This document shows positions 52,175-61,253 of a DNA stretch of 64,000 bases, one piece after another. The stretch lies in the NCBI RefSeq assembly GCF_030010555.1, contig NZ_JASCQP010000028.1, positions 124,001-188,000 on the forward strand, read 5' to 3'. Made by a program: the position numbers and the translations under genes. How positions within the stretch are numbered: position 1 is the stretch's first letter; every line of letters starts with the position of its first letter. The notes below the pieces were generated by a model that was not told the origin of the DNA, searched no databases, and saw only the letters and a list, made by a program, of their open reading frames with translations. This DNA comes from Halomonas rhizosphaerae (GTDB lineage Bacteria > Pseudomonadota > Gammaproteobacteria > Pseudomonadales > Halomonadaceae).

Positions 52175-53536
52175 TCAGCGCCGTGTCGGCGCGCGCATGG
52201 TGACGAACTCCTCGGCGCCGGTGGGATGGATGCCCACGGTGGCGTCGAAGTCTGCCTTGGTGAGGCCCGCGCGCACCGCCACGGCGATGCCCTGAATCAC
52301 CTCACCGGCCTCCTCGCCCACCATGTGGGCTCCCACCACCACGTCGCTCGCATCGTCAACGATCAGCTTCATCAGGCAGCGCTCGCTGCTGCCGGACAGG
52401 GTGTGCTTCAGGGGGCGGAAGTCGGCGACGTAGACGCGGATCTCGCCACACGTCTCACGGGCCTGCTCTTCGGAGAGTCCCACGGTACCGATGTTGGGGT
52501 GACAGAACACCGCGGTGGGGATGTTGCGGTAGTCCAGGGGGGCCGGCTCGGCCTCGTCGAAGTGGTGCCTGACCATCTGCATGGCCTCGGCGAGGGCCAC
52601 CGGGGTCAGCTCGGGGCCGCCGGACACGTCACCCAGGGCCAGGATGGAGGGCACGGAGGTCTCGAAGCGCTCGTTGACGCGCAGGTGACCGCTGTCCGTC
52701 AGCGCGATGCCGAGACGATCAAGCTCCAGGCCCTCGAGGTGGGGGCGGCGGCCGGTGGCGGCCAGGACCGCATCCACCTCCAGCTGCTCGCCATTGGTGA
52801 GGCTCACCAGCAGGCCTTGCTCGACCTTCTCGATCGAGGCGATATTGGCCTCGAAGTGCAGCTGGACGCCCTTCTTGGCCATCTCGTCGCGGGAGCATTC
52901 GCGCACCTGCTGATCGAAGCCGCGCAGGAACAGCTCACCGCGATAGACCAGGTGGGCATCACTGCCCAGTCCATTGAAGATACTGGCGAACTCCACGGCG
53001 ATATAGCCGCCGCCCAGGACCAGGAAGCGCTCGGGAAAGCGCTCGAGGTCAAAGACCCGGTTGGAATCGACCACGTGCTCGTTGCCCGGGAAGTCCGGCA
53101 CCCAGGGCCAGCCCCCCACGGCGACCAGGATCTTCTCCGCGCTGAGGGTCTCGTCGTTCACGCTGACATGGTGTTCGTCCAGCACCTTGGCGCGGCCGTT
53201 GATCAGGCGCACCCCGGCCGTGTCGAGCAGGCGCCCGTAGATGTCGTTGAGCCGCTTGATCTCACCGATCTTGTTGTCGCGCAGCGTGGCCCACTCGAAA
53301 CGCGGGGCCTCGGGCAGGTCCCAGCCGAAGCCGCCGGCATCCTCGAAGGCCTCGTGGAAGTGCGCCGCATAGGAGTAGAGCTTCTTGGGCACGCAGCCCA
53401 CATTGACACAGGTGCCGCCCAGGTAGCGATCCTCCGCCACGGCGACCCGCGCGCCGGTGGCGGCGGCGGTGCGGGCGGCGCGAACGCCGCCGGAGCCCGC
53501 CCCGATCACGAACAGGTCATAGTCGAAGTCTGACAC
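52175..53536 (-). CDS. gor: Glutathione-disulfide reductase
   Basis: A 453-residue FAD enzyme reducing GSSG with NADPH. FAD-binding [10 protein letters not shown] near residue 13, redox disulfide [14 protein letters not shown] (Cys43, Cys48), NADPH-binding [19 protein letters not shown] near residue 172, second FAD motif [21 protein letters not shown], and the C-terminal catalytic histidine in [29 protein letters not shown] lies upstream of the ATG. It is upstream of ectABC on the same strand but separated by about 240 bases and a hairpin. Confidence 0.95.
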   Translation of the reverse strand: MSDFDYDLFVIGAGSGGVRAARTAAATGARVAVAEDRYLGGTCVNVGCVPKKLYSYAAHFHEAFEDAGGFGWDLPEAPRFEWATLRDNKIGEIKRLNDIYGRLLDTAGVRLINGRAKVLDEHHVSVNDETLSAEKILVAVGGWPWVPDFPGNEHVVDSNRVFDLERFPERFLVLGGGYIAVEFASIFNGLGSDAHLVYRGELFLRGFDQQVRECSRDEMAKKGVQLHFEANIASIEKVEQGLLVSLTNGEQLEVDAVLAATGRRPHLEGLELDRLGIALTDSGHLRVNERFETSVPSILALGDVSGGPELTPVALAEAMQMVRHHFDEAEPAPLDYRNIPTAVFCHPNIGTVGLSEEQARETCGEIRVYVADFRPLKHTLSGSSERCLMKLIVDDASDVVVGAHMVGEEAGEVIQGIAVAVRAGLTKADFDATVGIHPTGAEEFVTMRAPTRR

Positions 53537-53699
53537 GCAAGTCTCCTGTCGAAGGGTCGAGCCGCATTCGGCTCGCCGGTGTATCTCGAGGCGAGATCAT
53601 ACCAGCCGAGGCTACGCCCAGGGAGAGCGGTTGACCCCCCCGGCAGGCGAGGTTAAAAGGGGGCACCAAACCTGCCCGCCAACCCTTCCGGAGCCTGCC

Positions 53700-54350
53700 A
53701 TGAAACAAGAGATCGAGAGACTGCTGGCCAACAACCGCAGTTGGGCGGAGAAGATGTGCCGGGACGACCCGGACTACTTCGCCCGCCTGGCCCGCCAGCA
53801 GACTCCCGACTACCTGTGGATCGGCTGCTCCGACTCCCGTGTGCCGGCCAACCAGATCATCGACCTGCCGCCGGGCGAGGTCTTCGTCCACCGCAATGTC
53901 GCCAACCTGCTCCACCACAACGACATGAACGCCCTCTCGGTGGTGCAGTTCGCCGTGGACGTGCTCAAGGTGCGCCACATCATGGTGGTCGGCCACTACG
54001 GCTGCGGTGGCGTGCGGGCAGCCGTCGCCGGCGGCGAGTGTGGCATGGTCGACTACTGGCTGCATTCGGTCCGCGAGCTCTACAGCCGCCATCGGGGGGC
54101 CCTGGAAGCACTGTCCCTTGAGGAGCAGGTCGACCGCATGTGCGAACTCAACGTCGAGGCCCAGGTCAACAACCTGTGTCGGACCAAGATCGTCCAGCGC
54201 GCCTGGCAGCGCGGCCAGGCGCTCTCGGTGCACGGCTGGGTCTACGGGCTGAGCGACGGCCGGGTCTCCGACCTCGATTGCAGTGTCCACGGCCTCGACC
54301 AGGTCGCCACCCTGTATCGCATCGACCGCATCACCCCCGCCGGGGACTGA
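53700..54350 (+). CDS. can: Beta-carbonic anhydrase
   Basis: A 216-residue zinc enzyme interconverting CO2 and bicarbonate. Zinc ligands Cys43, Asp45 (CSDSR), His99 and Cys102 (GHYGCGG) are all present, as is VFVHRNVANL. The start at 53700 has GGAG seven bases upstream and matches the E. coli Can N-terminus (MKQEIERLLANN); the longer frame from 53631 does not. Divergent from gor. Confidence 0.95.
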   Translation: MKQEIERLLANNRSWAEKMCRDDPDYFARLARQQTPDYLWIGCSDSRVPANQIIDLPPGEVFVHRNVANLLHHNDMNALSVVQFAVDVLKVRHIMVVGHYGCGGVRAAVAGGECGMVDYWLHSVRELYSRHRGALEALSLEEQVDRMCELNVEAQVNNLCRTKIVQRAWQRGQALSVHGWVYGLSDGRVSDLDCSVHGLDQVATLYRIDRITPAGD

Positions 54351-54398
54351 GCCAGGCCCCAGCCGGCGGGGCTCATTCGCCGGGCGCATGAGCCCTCT

Positions 54399-54414
54399 CA
54401 CAATTTCGATTGTG
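54399..54414. other. Short hairpin CACAAT-TTCG-ATTGTG before the peptide ABC operon
   Basis: A perfect 6-bp stem with a TTCG loop, a very stable tetraloop type in RNA, lies 85-100 bases before the binding-protein gene. It could be part of the leader or an operator; no promoter was recognised in this 148-base gap. Confidence 0.4.
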
Positions 54415-54498
54415 CCTCCATGGCCAGGCTCACTATGTTGTTGGCTGGACCTTCGTGGTCATCACATCAACAACAAGTCTACCGGCATGGAACGACAC

Positions 54499-56073
54499 AT
54501 GACTCTCAAGAAGACCCTGCTGGCGAGCGTGATCGGCGCCGCCATGACCACCACCGTGCTGCCCTCCATGGCCAGCGCCGAGACCACCCTGCGCATGGCC
54601 TACGATGCCGACCCGGTCTCGCTGGACATCCACGAGCAGCTCTCCGGAGGGATCCTCCAGCTCTCCCACATGACCTTCGACCCGTTGGTGCGCTGGACCA
54701 GCGACCTGGAGTTCGAGCCGCGACTGGCCACCGACTGGGAGCAGGTCGACGACACCACCATGCGCATGACCCTGCGCGAGGGCGTCGAATTCCACAGCGG
54801 CAACGCCCTCACCGCCGAGGACGTGGCCTGGACCGTCGAGCGCCTCAAGCGCAGCCCGGACTTCAAGGCGATCTTCGAACCGATCGAGAGCGTCACGGCC
54901 ATCGACGATACCACCGTCGAGTTCACCACTCGGGACCCCTACCCGCTGTTGCTGAACCTCGCCACCTACATCTTCCCGCTGGACAGCGCGTTCTACAGCG
55001 GCACCGACGAGGACGGCGACCCCAAGGACGAGATCGTCAAGAACGGCAACTCCTTCGCCTCGGCCAACCTCTCCGGCACCGGTCCCTTCACCGTGGTCGA
55101 ACACCAGAAGGGCAACCGCATGGAGTTCGACCGCTTCGACGACTACTGGGATGAAGACTCTCCGGGCAACGTGGACCGCATCGTGCTCACCCCGATCAGC
55201 GAGAACGCCACCCGTGTGGCCGCCCTGCTCTCCGGGGACGTGGACTTCATCGCGCCGGTGCCGCCCAACGACCTGGACCGCGTGCGCGAGGACGAGGATG
55301 TCCAGCTGGTCACCATGTCCGGCACCCGTATCATCTTCTTCCACATGAACCAGGAGCGCGTCGAGGCCTTCCAGGACCCACGGGTCCGCCAGGCCTTCGC
55401 CTATGCCGTCAACCAGGAGGGCATCGCCGACCGCCTGATGAAGGGCTTCGCCACCCCGGCGGCGCAATTCTCGCCGGAAGGCTATGCCGGCCACGTGGCA
55501 GACCTCGAGCCGCGCTACGACCTGGAGAAGGCCAAGCAGCTGATGGAAGAGGCCGGCTACGCCGACGGCTTCGAGATCTCCATGATGGCGCCCAACAACC
55601 GCTACGTGAACGATGCCAAGATCGCCCAGGCGGTGGCCGCCATGCTGGCGCGCATCAACGTCACGGTGGACCTCAAGACGCTGCCCAAGGCCCAGTACTG
55701 GGGCGAGTACGACGACCGCGCCGCCGACATGATGCTGATCGGCTGGCACGCCGACACCGAGGACAGCGCCAACTTCCACGAGTACCTAACGGCCTGCCCG
55801 GATGCCGACAGCGGTGCCGGCCAGTACAACGCCGGCAACTACTGCAACCCGGAGCTCGACAAGCTGGTGGCCGAGGCCAACCTGGAGGTCGACCTCGAGA
55901 AACGGGCCGAGATGCTGCAGCAGGTCGAGCAGACCCTGCATGACGAGGCGGCCGTCGTGCCCCTGCACTGGCAGGACCTGGCCTGGGCCTCGGCGGCCAA
56001 CGTCGATATCGAGCCGATCCTTAACGTGATGAACTTCCCCTACCTCGGGGATCTGGTCATCGAGGACGAGTAA
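54499..56073 (+). CDS. Peptide ABC transporter substrate-binding protein (SBP_bac_5, DppA-like)
   Basis: A 524-residue periplasmic protein. Signal peptide MTLKKTLLASVIGAAMTTTVLPSMASAE, then the family-5 binding fold: TTLRMAYDADPVSLDIHEQLSGGILQLSHMTFDPLVRW, ATDWEQVDDTTMRMTLREGVEFHSG, DPRVRQAFAYAVNQEGI, and the C-terminal EQTLHDEAAVVPLHWQD. It captures peptides (or another oligomer) for the permease encoded downstream. The ATG at 54499 is preferred; 54487 is in frame and possible, neither with a strong ribosome-binding site. Earlier in-frame codons reach into the carbonic anhydrase gene and are spurious. A hairpin separates it from the permease genes. Confidence 0.88.
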   Translation: MTLKKTLLASVIGAAMTTTVLPSMASAETTLRMAYDADPVSLDIHEQLSGGILQLSHMTFDPLVRWTSDLEFEPRLATDWEQVDDTTMRMTLREGVEFHSGNALTAEDVAWTVERLKRSPDFKAIFEPIESVTAIDDTTVEFTTRDPYPLLLNLATYIFPLDSAFYSGTDEDGDPKDEIVKNGNSFASANLSGTGPFTVVEHQKGNRMEFDRFDDYWDEDSPGNVDRIVLTPISENATRVAALLSGDVDFIAPVPPNDLDRVREDEDVQLVTMSGTRIIFFHMNQERVEAFQDPRVRQAFAYAVNQEGIADRLMKGFATPAAQFSPEGYAGHVADLEPRYDLEKAKQLMEEAGYADGFEISMMAPNNRYVNDAKIAQAVAAMLARINVTVDLKTLPKAQYWGEYDDRAADMMLIGWHADTEDSANFHEYLTACPDADSGAGQYNAGNYCNPELDKLVAEANLEVDLEKRAEMLQQVEQTLHDEAAVVPLHWQDLAWASAANVDIEPILNVMNFPYLGDLVIEDE

Positions 56074-56084
56074 GCCTCCCTCGC

Positions 56085-56104
56085 GCCGGCCCTCGCGGGC
56101 CGGC
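56085..56104 (+). other. Intercistronic hairpin after the binding-protein gene
   Basis: GCCGGCCC-TCGC-GGGCCGGC, perfect 8-bp stem, twelve bases after the stop. Hairpins here are common in ABC operons and let the binding protein be made in excess over the permease. No T-run. Confidence 0.65.
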
Positions 56105-56178
56105 CATCCGAAACCTGACCCCTGTGACGCGCTCGCCAGCCGAGTGCGTCGCCGCGTGTTGCACACGGGACGCCAGCC

Positions 56179-57225
56179 ATGATCGCCTTCCTGATCAAGC
56201 GCCTCTTCCATGCCCTGCTGGTGATGTTCGTCATCAGCATCATCGCCTTCGCGATCCAGGACAACCTGGGCGACCCCATCCAGCAGATGGTCGGCCAGTC
56301 GGTCCCGGAGAGCGAGCGCGAGGCCCTGCGCGAGCAGCTGGGCCTCAACGACCCCTTCCTGGTCCAGTACCTGCGCTTCGCGGGCAATGCCCTGCAGCTG
56401 GACTTCGGCTACTCCTACATCTTCAACCAGCCCACCACCGAGGTGATCCTGCGCCACCTGCCGGCGACCCTCGAGCTGGTCTTCGCCACGACCCTGCTGA
56501 TCGTGCTGTTCTCGGTGCCGATCGGCGTGTATAGCGCGATCCGGCCACGGGCGTGGCTGTCGCGCTTCTTCATGGGGGTGTCGATCATCGGCATCTCCAT
56601 CCCGGTCTTCCTCACCGCCATCATGCTGATCCAGCTGTTCGCCATCGGCGTCTCCTGGTCGCCCTTCCCCGCCGATACCGGCTGGGGCGCCTGGCTCAAC
56701 GACCTGATCACCACCGAGGGGGGCATGCCGGCCTACGGACGCGGCAACCCGGTGCCCGTGTTCGGTACCTGGGCCACCAACTTCGCCTCCCTGGAGGGCC
56801 TCACCTACCTGGTGCTGCCGGCCATCTCGCTGGCCTCGATCATGCTGCCGCTGTTCATCCGCCTGATCCGCGCCGAGATGCTCGAGGTGCTGCAGTCCGA
56901 GTACGTGAAGTTCGCCCGCGCCAAGGGCATCTCGCTGCGCCGCATCTACTTCGTGCACGCCCTGAAGAACACCATGCTGCCGGTGATCACCATGGGCGGG
57001 GTGCAGATCGGCACCCTGGTGGCCTATACCATCCTCACCGAGACGGTCTTCCAGTGGCCGGGCATGGGACTGATGTTCCTCAACGCCATCCAGCGCTCCG
57101 ACGTGCCGCTGATCATCACCTACCTGATGATCGTGGGGCTGATCTTCGTGATCACCAACACCCTGGTCGACCTGATCTATGGCCTGGTCAACCCCACCGT
57201 CAAGCTGACAGGGAAACCCGCATGA
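56179..57225 (+). CDS. Peptide ABC transporter permease (DppB-like)
   Basis: A 348-residue inner-membrane permease. The N-terminus MIAFLIKRLFHALLVMFVISIIAFAIQDNLGDP is typical of DppB. Six helices; the EAA loop interacting with the ATPase is YVKFARAKGISLRRIYFVHALKNTMLPVIT near residue 245. The stop overlaps the next start by ATGA. It contains an extended periplasmic loop (WSPFPADTGWGAW...NPVPVFGTWATNFA) of the type seen in some peptide and microcin C-type permeases. Confidence 0.88.
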   Translation: MIAFLIKRLFHALLVMFVISIIAFAIQDNLGDPIQQMVGQSVPESEREALREQLGLNDPFLVQYLRFAGNALQLDFGYSYIFNQPTTEVILRHLPATLELVFATTLLIVLFSVPIGVYSAIRPRAWLSRFFMGVSIIGISIPVFLTAIMLIQLFAIGVSWSPFPADTGWGAWLNDLITTEGGMPAYGRGNPVPVFGTWATNFASLEGLTYLVLPAISLASIMLPLFIRLIRAEMLEVLQSEYVKFARAKGISLRRIYFVHALKNTMLPVITMGGVQIGTLVAYTILTETVFQWPGMGLMFLNAIQRSDVPLIITYLMIVGLIFVITNTLVDLIYGLVNPTVKLTGKPA

Positions 57226-58163
57226 CAACCACGACACCCCGGGTGGCGAGCCGCTGGTCACGCTTTCGCGGCTCCTACCTGCTCTACAGCTTCAAGCGTG
57301 ACCTGATCGCCCAGCTGAGCCTGGTGGTCTTCATCGCCCTGGTCGCCGTGGCGGTGCTGGCCCCGTGGCTGGCGCCCATGAACCCCTATGATCTGGCGCA
57401 GATCGACATCATGGCCTCGGAGCTGCCGCCCTTCTGGGTCGAGGGCAGCGACCCGACCTACCTGATGGGCACCGACGCCCAGGGCCGCGACCTGCTCTCC
57501 ACCATCCTCTATGGCGCCCGGGTGTCGCTGATCATCGGCTTCGGCGCGGTGGCCCTCCAGGCGCTGCTGGGCGTCAGCTTCGGGCTGCTCGCCGGCTACC
57601 TGGGCGGGCGCGTGGATGCCTTCCTGATGCGCCTGGCCGACATCCAGCTGTCGTTCTCCACCCTCATGGTGGCCATCGTGGTGGGCGCCCTGGTCAAGGC
57701 GATCTTCGGTGGCGCCACCTTCAGCGCCTATGCGGTGCCGCTGCTCGTGCTGATCATCGGCCTGGCCGAATGGCCCCAGTATGCGCGCACGGTGCGCGCC
57801 TCGGTGCTGGCCGAGCGCCACAAGGAATATGTCGATGCTGCCCGGGTGATGGGCTTTACCAGCCGACGCATCATGTTCCGCCATATCCTGCCCAATACCC
57901 TGTCGCCGATCTTCGTCATCTCCACGGTCCAGGTGGCCAACGCCATCATCTCCGAGGCGGCGCTCTCCTTCCTCGGCCTGGGCATGCCCGAGACCCAGCC
58001 GTCGCTGGGCTCGCTGATCAAGTCCGGCTTCGACTACCTGCAATCGGGCTCCTGGTGGATCACCCTGATCCCCGGCCTGGTACTGGTGGTGCTGGTGCTG
58101 GTGATCAACCTGCTCGGCGACTGGCTGCGTGACGTCCTCAACCCGCGACTCTACAAGGGCTGA
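57222..58163 (+). CDS. Peptide ABC transporter permease (DppC-like)
   Basis: A 313-residue second permease subunit. N-terminal DLIAQLSLVVFIALVAVAVLAPWLAP, the family segment YLMGTDAQGRDLLSTILYGARVSLIIGF, and the EAA loop YVDAARVMGFTSRRIMFRHILPNTLSPIFV. Six helices are expected. Translationally coupled to the previous gene and three bases from the next. Confidence 0.88.
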   Translation: MTTTTPRVASRWSRFRGSYLLYSFKRDLIAQLSLVVFIALVAVAVLAPWLAPMNPYDLAQIDIMASELPPFWVEGSDPTYLMGTDAQGRDLLSTILYGARVSLIIGFGAVALQALLGVSFGLLAGYLGGRVDAFLMRLADIQLSFSTLMVAIVVGALVKAIFGGATFSAYAVPLLVLIIGLAEWPQYARTVRASVLAERHKEYVDAARVMGFTSRRIMFRHILPNTLSPIFVISTVQVANAIISEAALSFLGLGMPETQPSLGSLIKSGFDYLQSGSWWITLIPGLVLVVLVLVINLLGDWLRDVLNPRLYKG

Positions 58164-58166
58164 ACC

Positions 58167-59186
58167 ATGGCACTTCTCGACGTAAACCATCTCGACGTGC
58201 GCTTCGCCCTTCGCCGTGGCGATGTCCAGGCGCTGCGCGATGTCAGCTTCAGCCTCGAGCGCGGCGAGCGCCTGGGGATCGTGGGCGAGTCCGGCGCCGG
58301 CAAGTCGGTGGCGGCCTTCAGCCTGCTCAACTTGATCGCCAAGCCGGGCTATATCGCCGGCGGCAGCATCCACTTCGACGGTCGCGACCTGACCCGGATG
58401 AGCGACCGGGCGCTGCGCCATGTCCGCGGCCACCGCATGTCGATGATCTTCCAGGATCCGATGATGACCCTGAACCCGGTGCTCTCCATCGGCGAACAGA
58501 TGGTCGAATGCCTCAAGGCCCACCGGCGCATCTCGACCCGCGAGGCCCGGGCGATCGCCCTGCGCAAGCTCGAGCAGGTGCAGATCCCCTCGCCCACCGC
58601 GCGCCTGGACCAGTATCCCCACGAGCTCTCCGGCGGCATGCGCCAACGGGTGATCATCGCCATCGCGCTGCTGCTCGACCCCGACATCATCATCGCCGAC
58701 GAGCCCACCACCGCGCTGGACGTGACCATCCAGGCCGAGATCATGGCGCTGCTGCTCGAGCTCTGCGAGAAGCACAACGTCGGCCTGATCCTAATCACCC
58801 ACGACCTGGGCGTGGTCAGCCAGGTCACCCAGCGCATGCTGGTGATGTATGCCGGACGGGTGATCGAGCAGGGCCCGACCCGGGAGATCATCAACGATCC
58901 TCAGCATCCCTACACCCAGGGCCTGATCAACGCCCTGCCCCAGATGGCCACGCCCGGCAGCCGGCTGAACCAGATCCCCGGCAGCATGCCATCGCTGGAC
59001 AACCTGCCGAGCGGCTGCGCCTTCCACCCGCGCTGCGGCTTCGTCGAGCGCGCCGACGGCACGACCCGACGCGCCTGCATCGACGAGGTCCCCGGCTTCG
59101 TGACCTCCGGCAACTGCCGGGTTGCCTGCCACATGGTCGCCGAGATGCTCGAGCGCGAACGCATCCCGGCCGAGGAGATTCGCTGA
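58167..59186 (+). CDS. Peptide ABC transporter ATP-binding protein (DppD-like)
   Basis: A 339-residue ATPase. Walker A GESGAGKSVAAF near residue 37, Q-loop FQDPMMTLNP, signature HELSGGMRQRVIIAIALLLDPDIIIADEPTTALD (signature, Walker B and D-loop), and the H-loop ILITHDLGVVSQ. The oligopeptide-family C-terminal region with cysteines (SGCAFHPRCGFVERADGTTRRAC), a possible Fe-S or zinc site, is present. The stop overlaps the next start by one base (TGATG). Confidence 0.92.
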   Translation: MALLDVNHLDVRFALRRGDVQALRDVSFSLERGERLGIVGESGAGKSVAAFSLLNLIAKPGYIAGGSIHFDGRDLTRMSDRALRHVRGHRMSMIFQDPMMTLNPVLSIGEQMVECLKAHRRISTREARAIALRKLEQVQIPSPTARLDQYPHELSGGMRQRVIIAIALLLDPDIIIADEPTTALDVTIQAEIMALLLELCEKHNVGLILITHDLGVVSQVTQRMLVMYAGRVIEQGPTREIINDPQHPYTQGLINALPQMATPGSRLNQIPGSMPSLDNLPSGCAFHPRCGFVERADGTTRRACIDEVPGFVTSGNCRVACHMVAEMLERERIPAEEIR

Positions 59187-60238
59187 TGAGTGCCACCGCC
59201 CACGCCCAGGCCCTTTCGCCAGAGGCGGCCCACCCCCTGCTGGAGATCCGTGGACTGGAGAAGCACTTCTCGCTCTCCGGGGATTTCCTCGAGCAGCTGA
59301 AGTTCAAGAAGGGCAGGATCGTCCGCGAGCAGAAGCACGTGCATGCCATCAATGGCGTCGACCTGGATATCCGGCGTGGCGAGGCGCTCTGCGTGGTCGG
59401 CGAGTCCGGCTGCGGCAAGTCCACGGTGGCCCGCACCGTGATGGGCCTGCTCCATCCCAGTGCCGGCGAGATCCACTATGACGGCCAGCGCATCGACGAC
59501 CTCTCCCACAAGGCGCTGATGCCCTATCGTCGTCGCATGCAGATGATCTTCCAGAACCCCTATGCCTCGCTCAATCCGCGGATGACCATCCAGCAGACCC
59601 TGGAGGAGCCGATCCGCCTGCACCACCCGGAGTGGTCGGTGCAGCGCATCAAGGAGCAGGTCGCCGAGGTGATGACCTCGGTGGGCATCGCGGCCGACTG
59701 GGGCGGCCGCTATGGCCACGAGTTCTCCGGCGGTCAGCGTCAGCGCATCGCCATCGCCCGCGCCCTGGCGGTGGACCCCGAGTTCATCGTCGCCGACGAG
59801 CCGATCTCGGCGCTGGACGTGTCGATCCAGGCCCAGGTGCTGAACCTGCTGATGGAGGCACAGCAGCAGCGCAACCTGACCTACCTCTTCATCACCCATG
59901 ACCTCGCCGTGGTCGAGCACTTCGGTACCCGGGTGGCGGTGATGTACCTGGGCCGGGTCTGCGAGGTGGCACCGACGGCGACGCTCTTCGCCCGGCCGCG
60001 ACACCCCTACACCCAGGCCCTGATGTCGGCGATCCCGCGCCTCGAGGACGACCGGCCACAGCACATCCGCCTGGAGGGCGAGGTGCCCACGCCGGTGAAC
60101 CTGCCCTCGGGGTGCGTCTTCCACGGCCGCTGCCCCCATGCCAATGATCGCTGCCGGCGCGAGATCCCGGGCCTGATCGCCACCGCCGACGGCGGCCAGG
60201 TGGCCTGTCACGCCGTGGAGGAAGGGCGCATCGCCTGA
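59186..60238 (+). CDS. Peptide ABC transporter ATP-binding protein (DppF-like)
   Basis: A 350-residue second ATPase. Walker A GESGCGKSTVARTVMGLL, Q-loop FQNPYASLNPRMTIQQTL, signature FSGGQRQRIAIARALAVDPEFIVADEPISALDVSIQAQ, H-loop FITHDLAVVEHFG, and the C-terminal SGCVFHGRCPHANDRC. The insertion KFKKGRIVREQKHVHAINGVDL before the Walker A is typical of DppF. It ends the five-gene transporter set. Confidence 0.92.
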   Translation: MSATAHAQALSPEAAHPLLEIRGLEKHFSLSGDFLEQLKFKKGRIVREQKHVHAINGVDLDIRRGEALCVVGESGCGKSTVARTVMGLLHPSAGEIHYDGQRIDDLSHKALMPYRRRMQMIFQNPYASLNPRMTIQQTLEEPIRLHHPEWSVQRIKEQVAEVMTSVGIAADWGGRYGHEFSGGQRQRIAIARALAVDPEFIVADEPISALDVSIQAQVLNLLMEAQQQRNLTYLFITHDLAVVEHFGTRVAVMYLGRVCEVAPTATLFARPRHPYTQALMSAIPRLEDDRPQHIRLEGEVPTPVNLPSGCVFHGRCPHANDRCRREIPGLIATADGGQVACHAVEEGRIA

Positions 60239-60302
60239 GGCCCGTCACGCTATGGCACAATGCCGGGGGCAAGACACGGCCGCGGCACGCACGAGGATCG
60301 AC

Positions 60303-61253
60303 ATGGAACTGCGCTGGCTGGAAGACTTCATCGCCCTGGCCCGGACCCAGCACTTTTCCCGGGCGGCGGAGGAGCAGAACGTCACCCAGCCGACCTTCTC
60401 GCGACGCATCAAGCTGCTCGAGGAGGAGATGGGCGCGACCCTGATCAACCGCCAGACCCTGCCGCTGTCGCTGACCCCGGCCGGGGAGGAGTTCCTTGGC
60501 CTCTGCCAGGAAGTCACCCGCCGGGTGGCGGCGACCCGGCAGCGATTGGCCCACCTGGCCGAGGAGCAGGCCGGGCAGCTGCGGCTGGCGGCACCGCAGA
60601 GCCTGCTGGCGCACTTCCTCCCCGAGTGGCTGGCCAACTGGGCCTCGCCCCCGCCGCTGACGCCCTACCTGCGCGCCACCGGCTGGCTCGCCGGTGATTT
60701 CTTCGAGGCCCTGGCCCGCGACGAGTGCGACCTGGTGCTCTGCTACTGGCCGCCCGGCGCCTGCCCCCAGATGCCGGAGACCGAAGGACTGGTGCATCGC
60801 TGCCTGGGCAGCGAGCGGATGATCCCGACCTCGCTGCCCGAGGCCGACGGCCGCCCCCGCTTCTCGCTTGAGGCCGGGGCCCGCTTCACCCTGCCCCTGA
60901 TCGCCTACCACCCCCGCGGGCTGATCGACCTGGCCCTGCGCAGCCACCTGGATGCGTTGCCCGGGGCACCGCGCTTCCGGGTGCTCCACGAGAGCATCCA
61001 GAGCGGCAACATCCGCGAGCTGGTCGGCCTGGGCTATGGCCTCGGCTGGCTGCCCGAACGCACCGTGCGCGGCGACCTGGCCACCGGCCGGCTGGTGCGG
61101 GCCGGCGATGCGCGCTGGGAGGTCCCCCTGGAAATCCGTCTCTATCGCCGTCGCGATCGCGGCCAGCCCGCCCTCGAGGCCCTCTGGGAGGCCCTGCCCG
61201 ACCCCGCTGCGCCCCGTCGCCCCACACCGATCCCTTCACCGGAGTCCCCATGA
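60303..61253 (+). CDS. LysR-family transcriptional regulator
   Basis: A 316-residue regulator. The helix-turn-helix is MELRWLEDFIALARTQHFSRAAEEQNVTQPTFSRRIKLLEEEMGATLINR (residues 1-50); a substrate-binding effector domain follows. The start at 60303 has GAGGAT upstream; the longer frame contains no family residues. It lies 64 bases after the ABC ATPase gene and overlaps pepQ by four bases, so it is probably co-transcribed and may control peptide uptake and breakdown; the effector is unknown. A same-strand LysR inside the operon, rather than divergent, is less usual. Confidence 0.85.
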   Translation: MELRWLEDFIALARTQHFSRAAEEQNVTQPTFSRRIKLLEEEMGATLINRQTLPLSLTPAGEEFLGLCQEVTRRVAATRQRLAHLAEEQAGQLRLAAPQSLLAHFLPEWLANWASPPPLTPYLRATGWLAGDFFEALARDECDLVLCYWPPGACPQMPETEGLVHRCLGSERMIPTSLPEADGRPRFSLEAGARFTLPLIAYHPRGLIDLALRSHLDALPGAPRFRVLHESIQSGNIRELVGLGYGLGWLPERTVRGDLATGRLVRAGDARWEVPLEIRLYRRRDRGQPALEALWEALPDPAAPRRPTPIPSPESP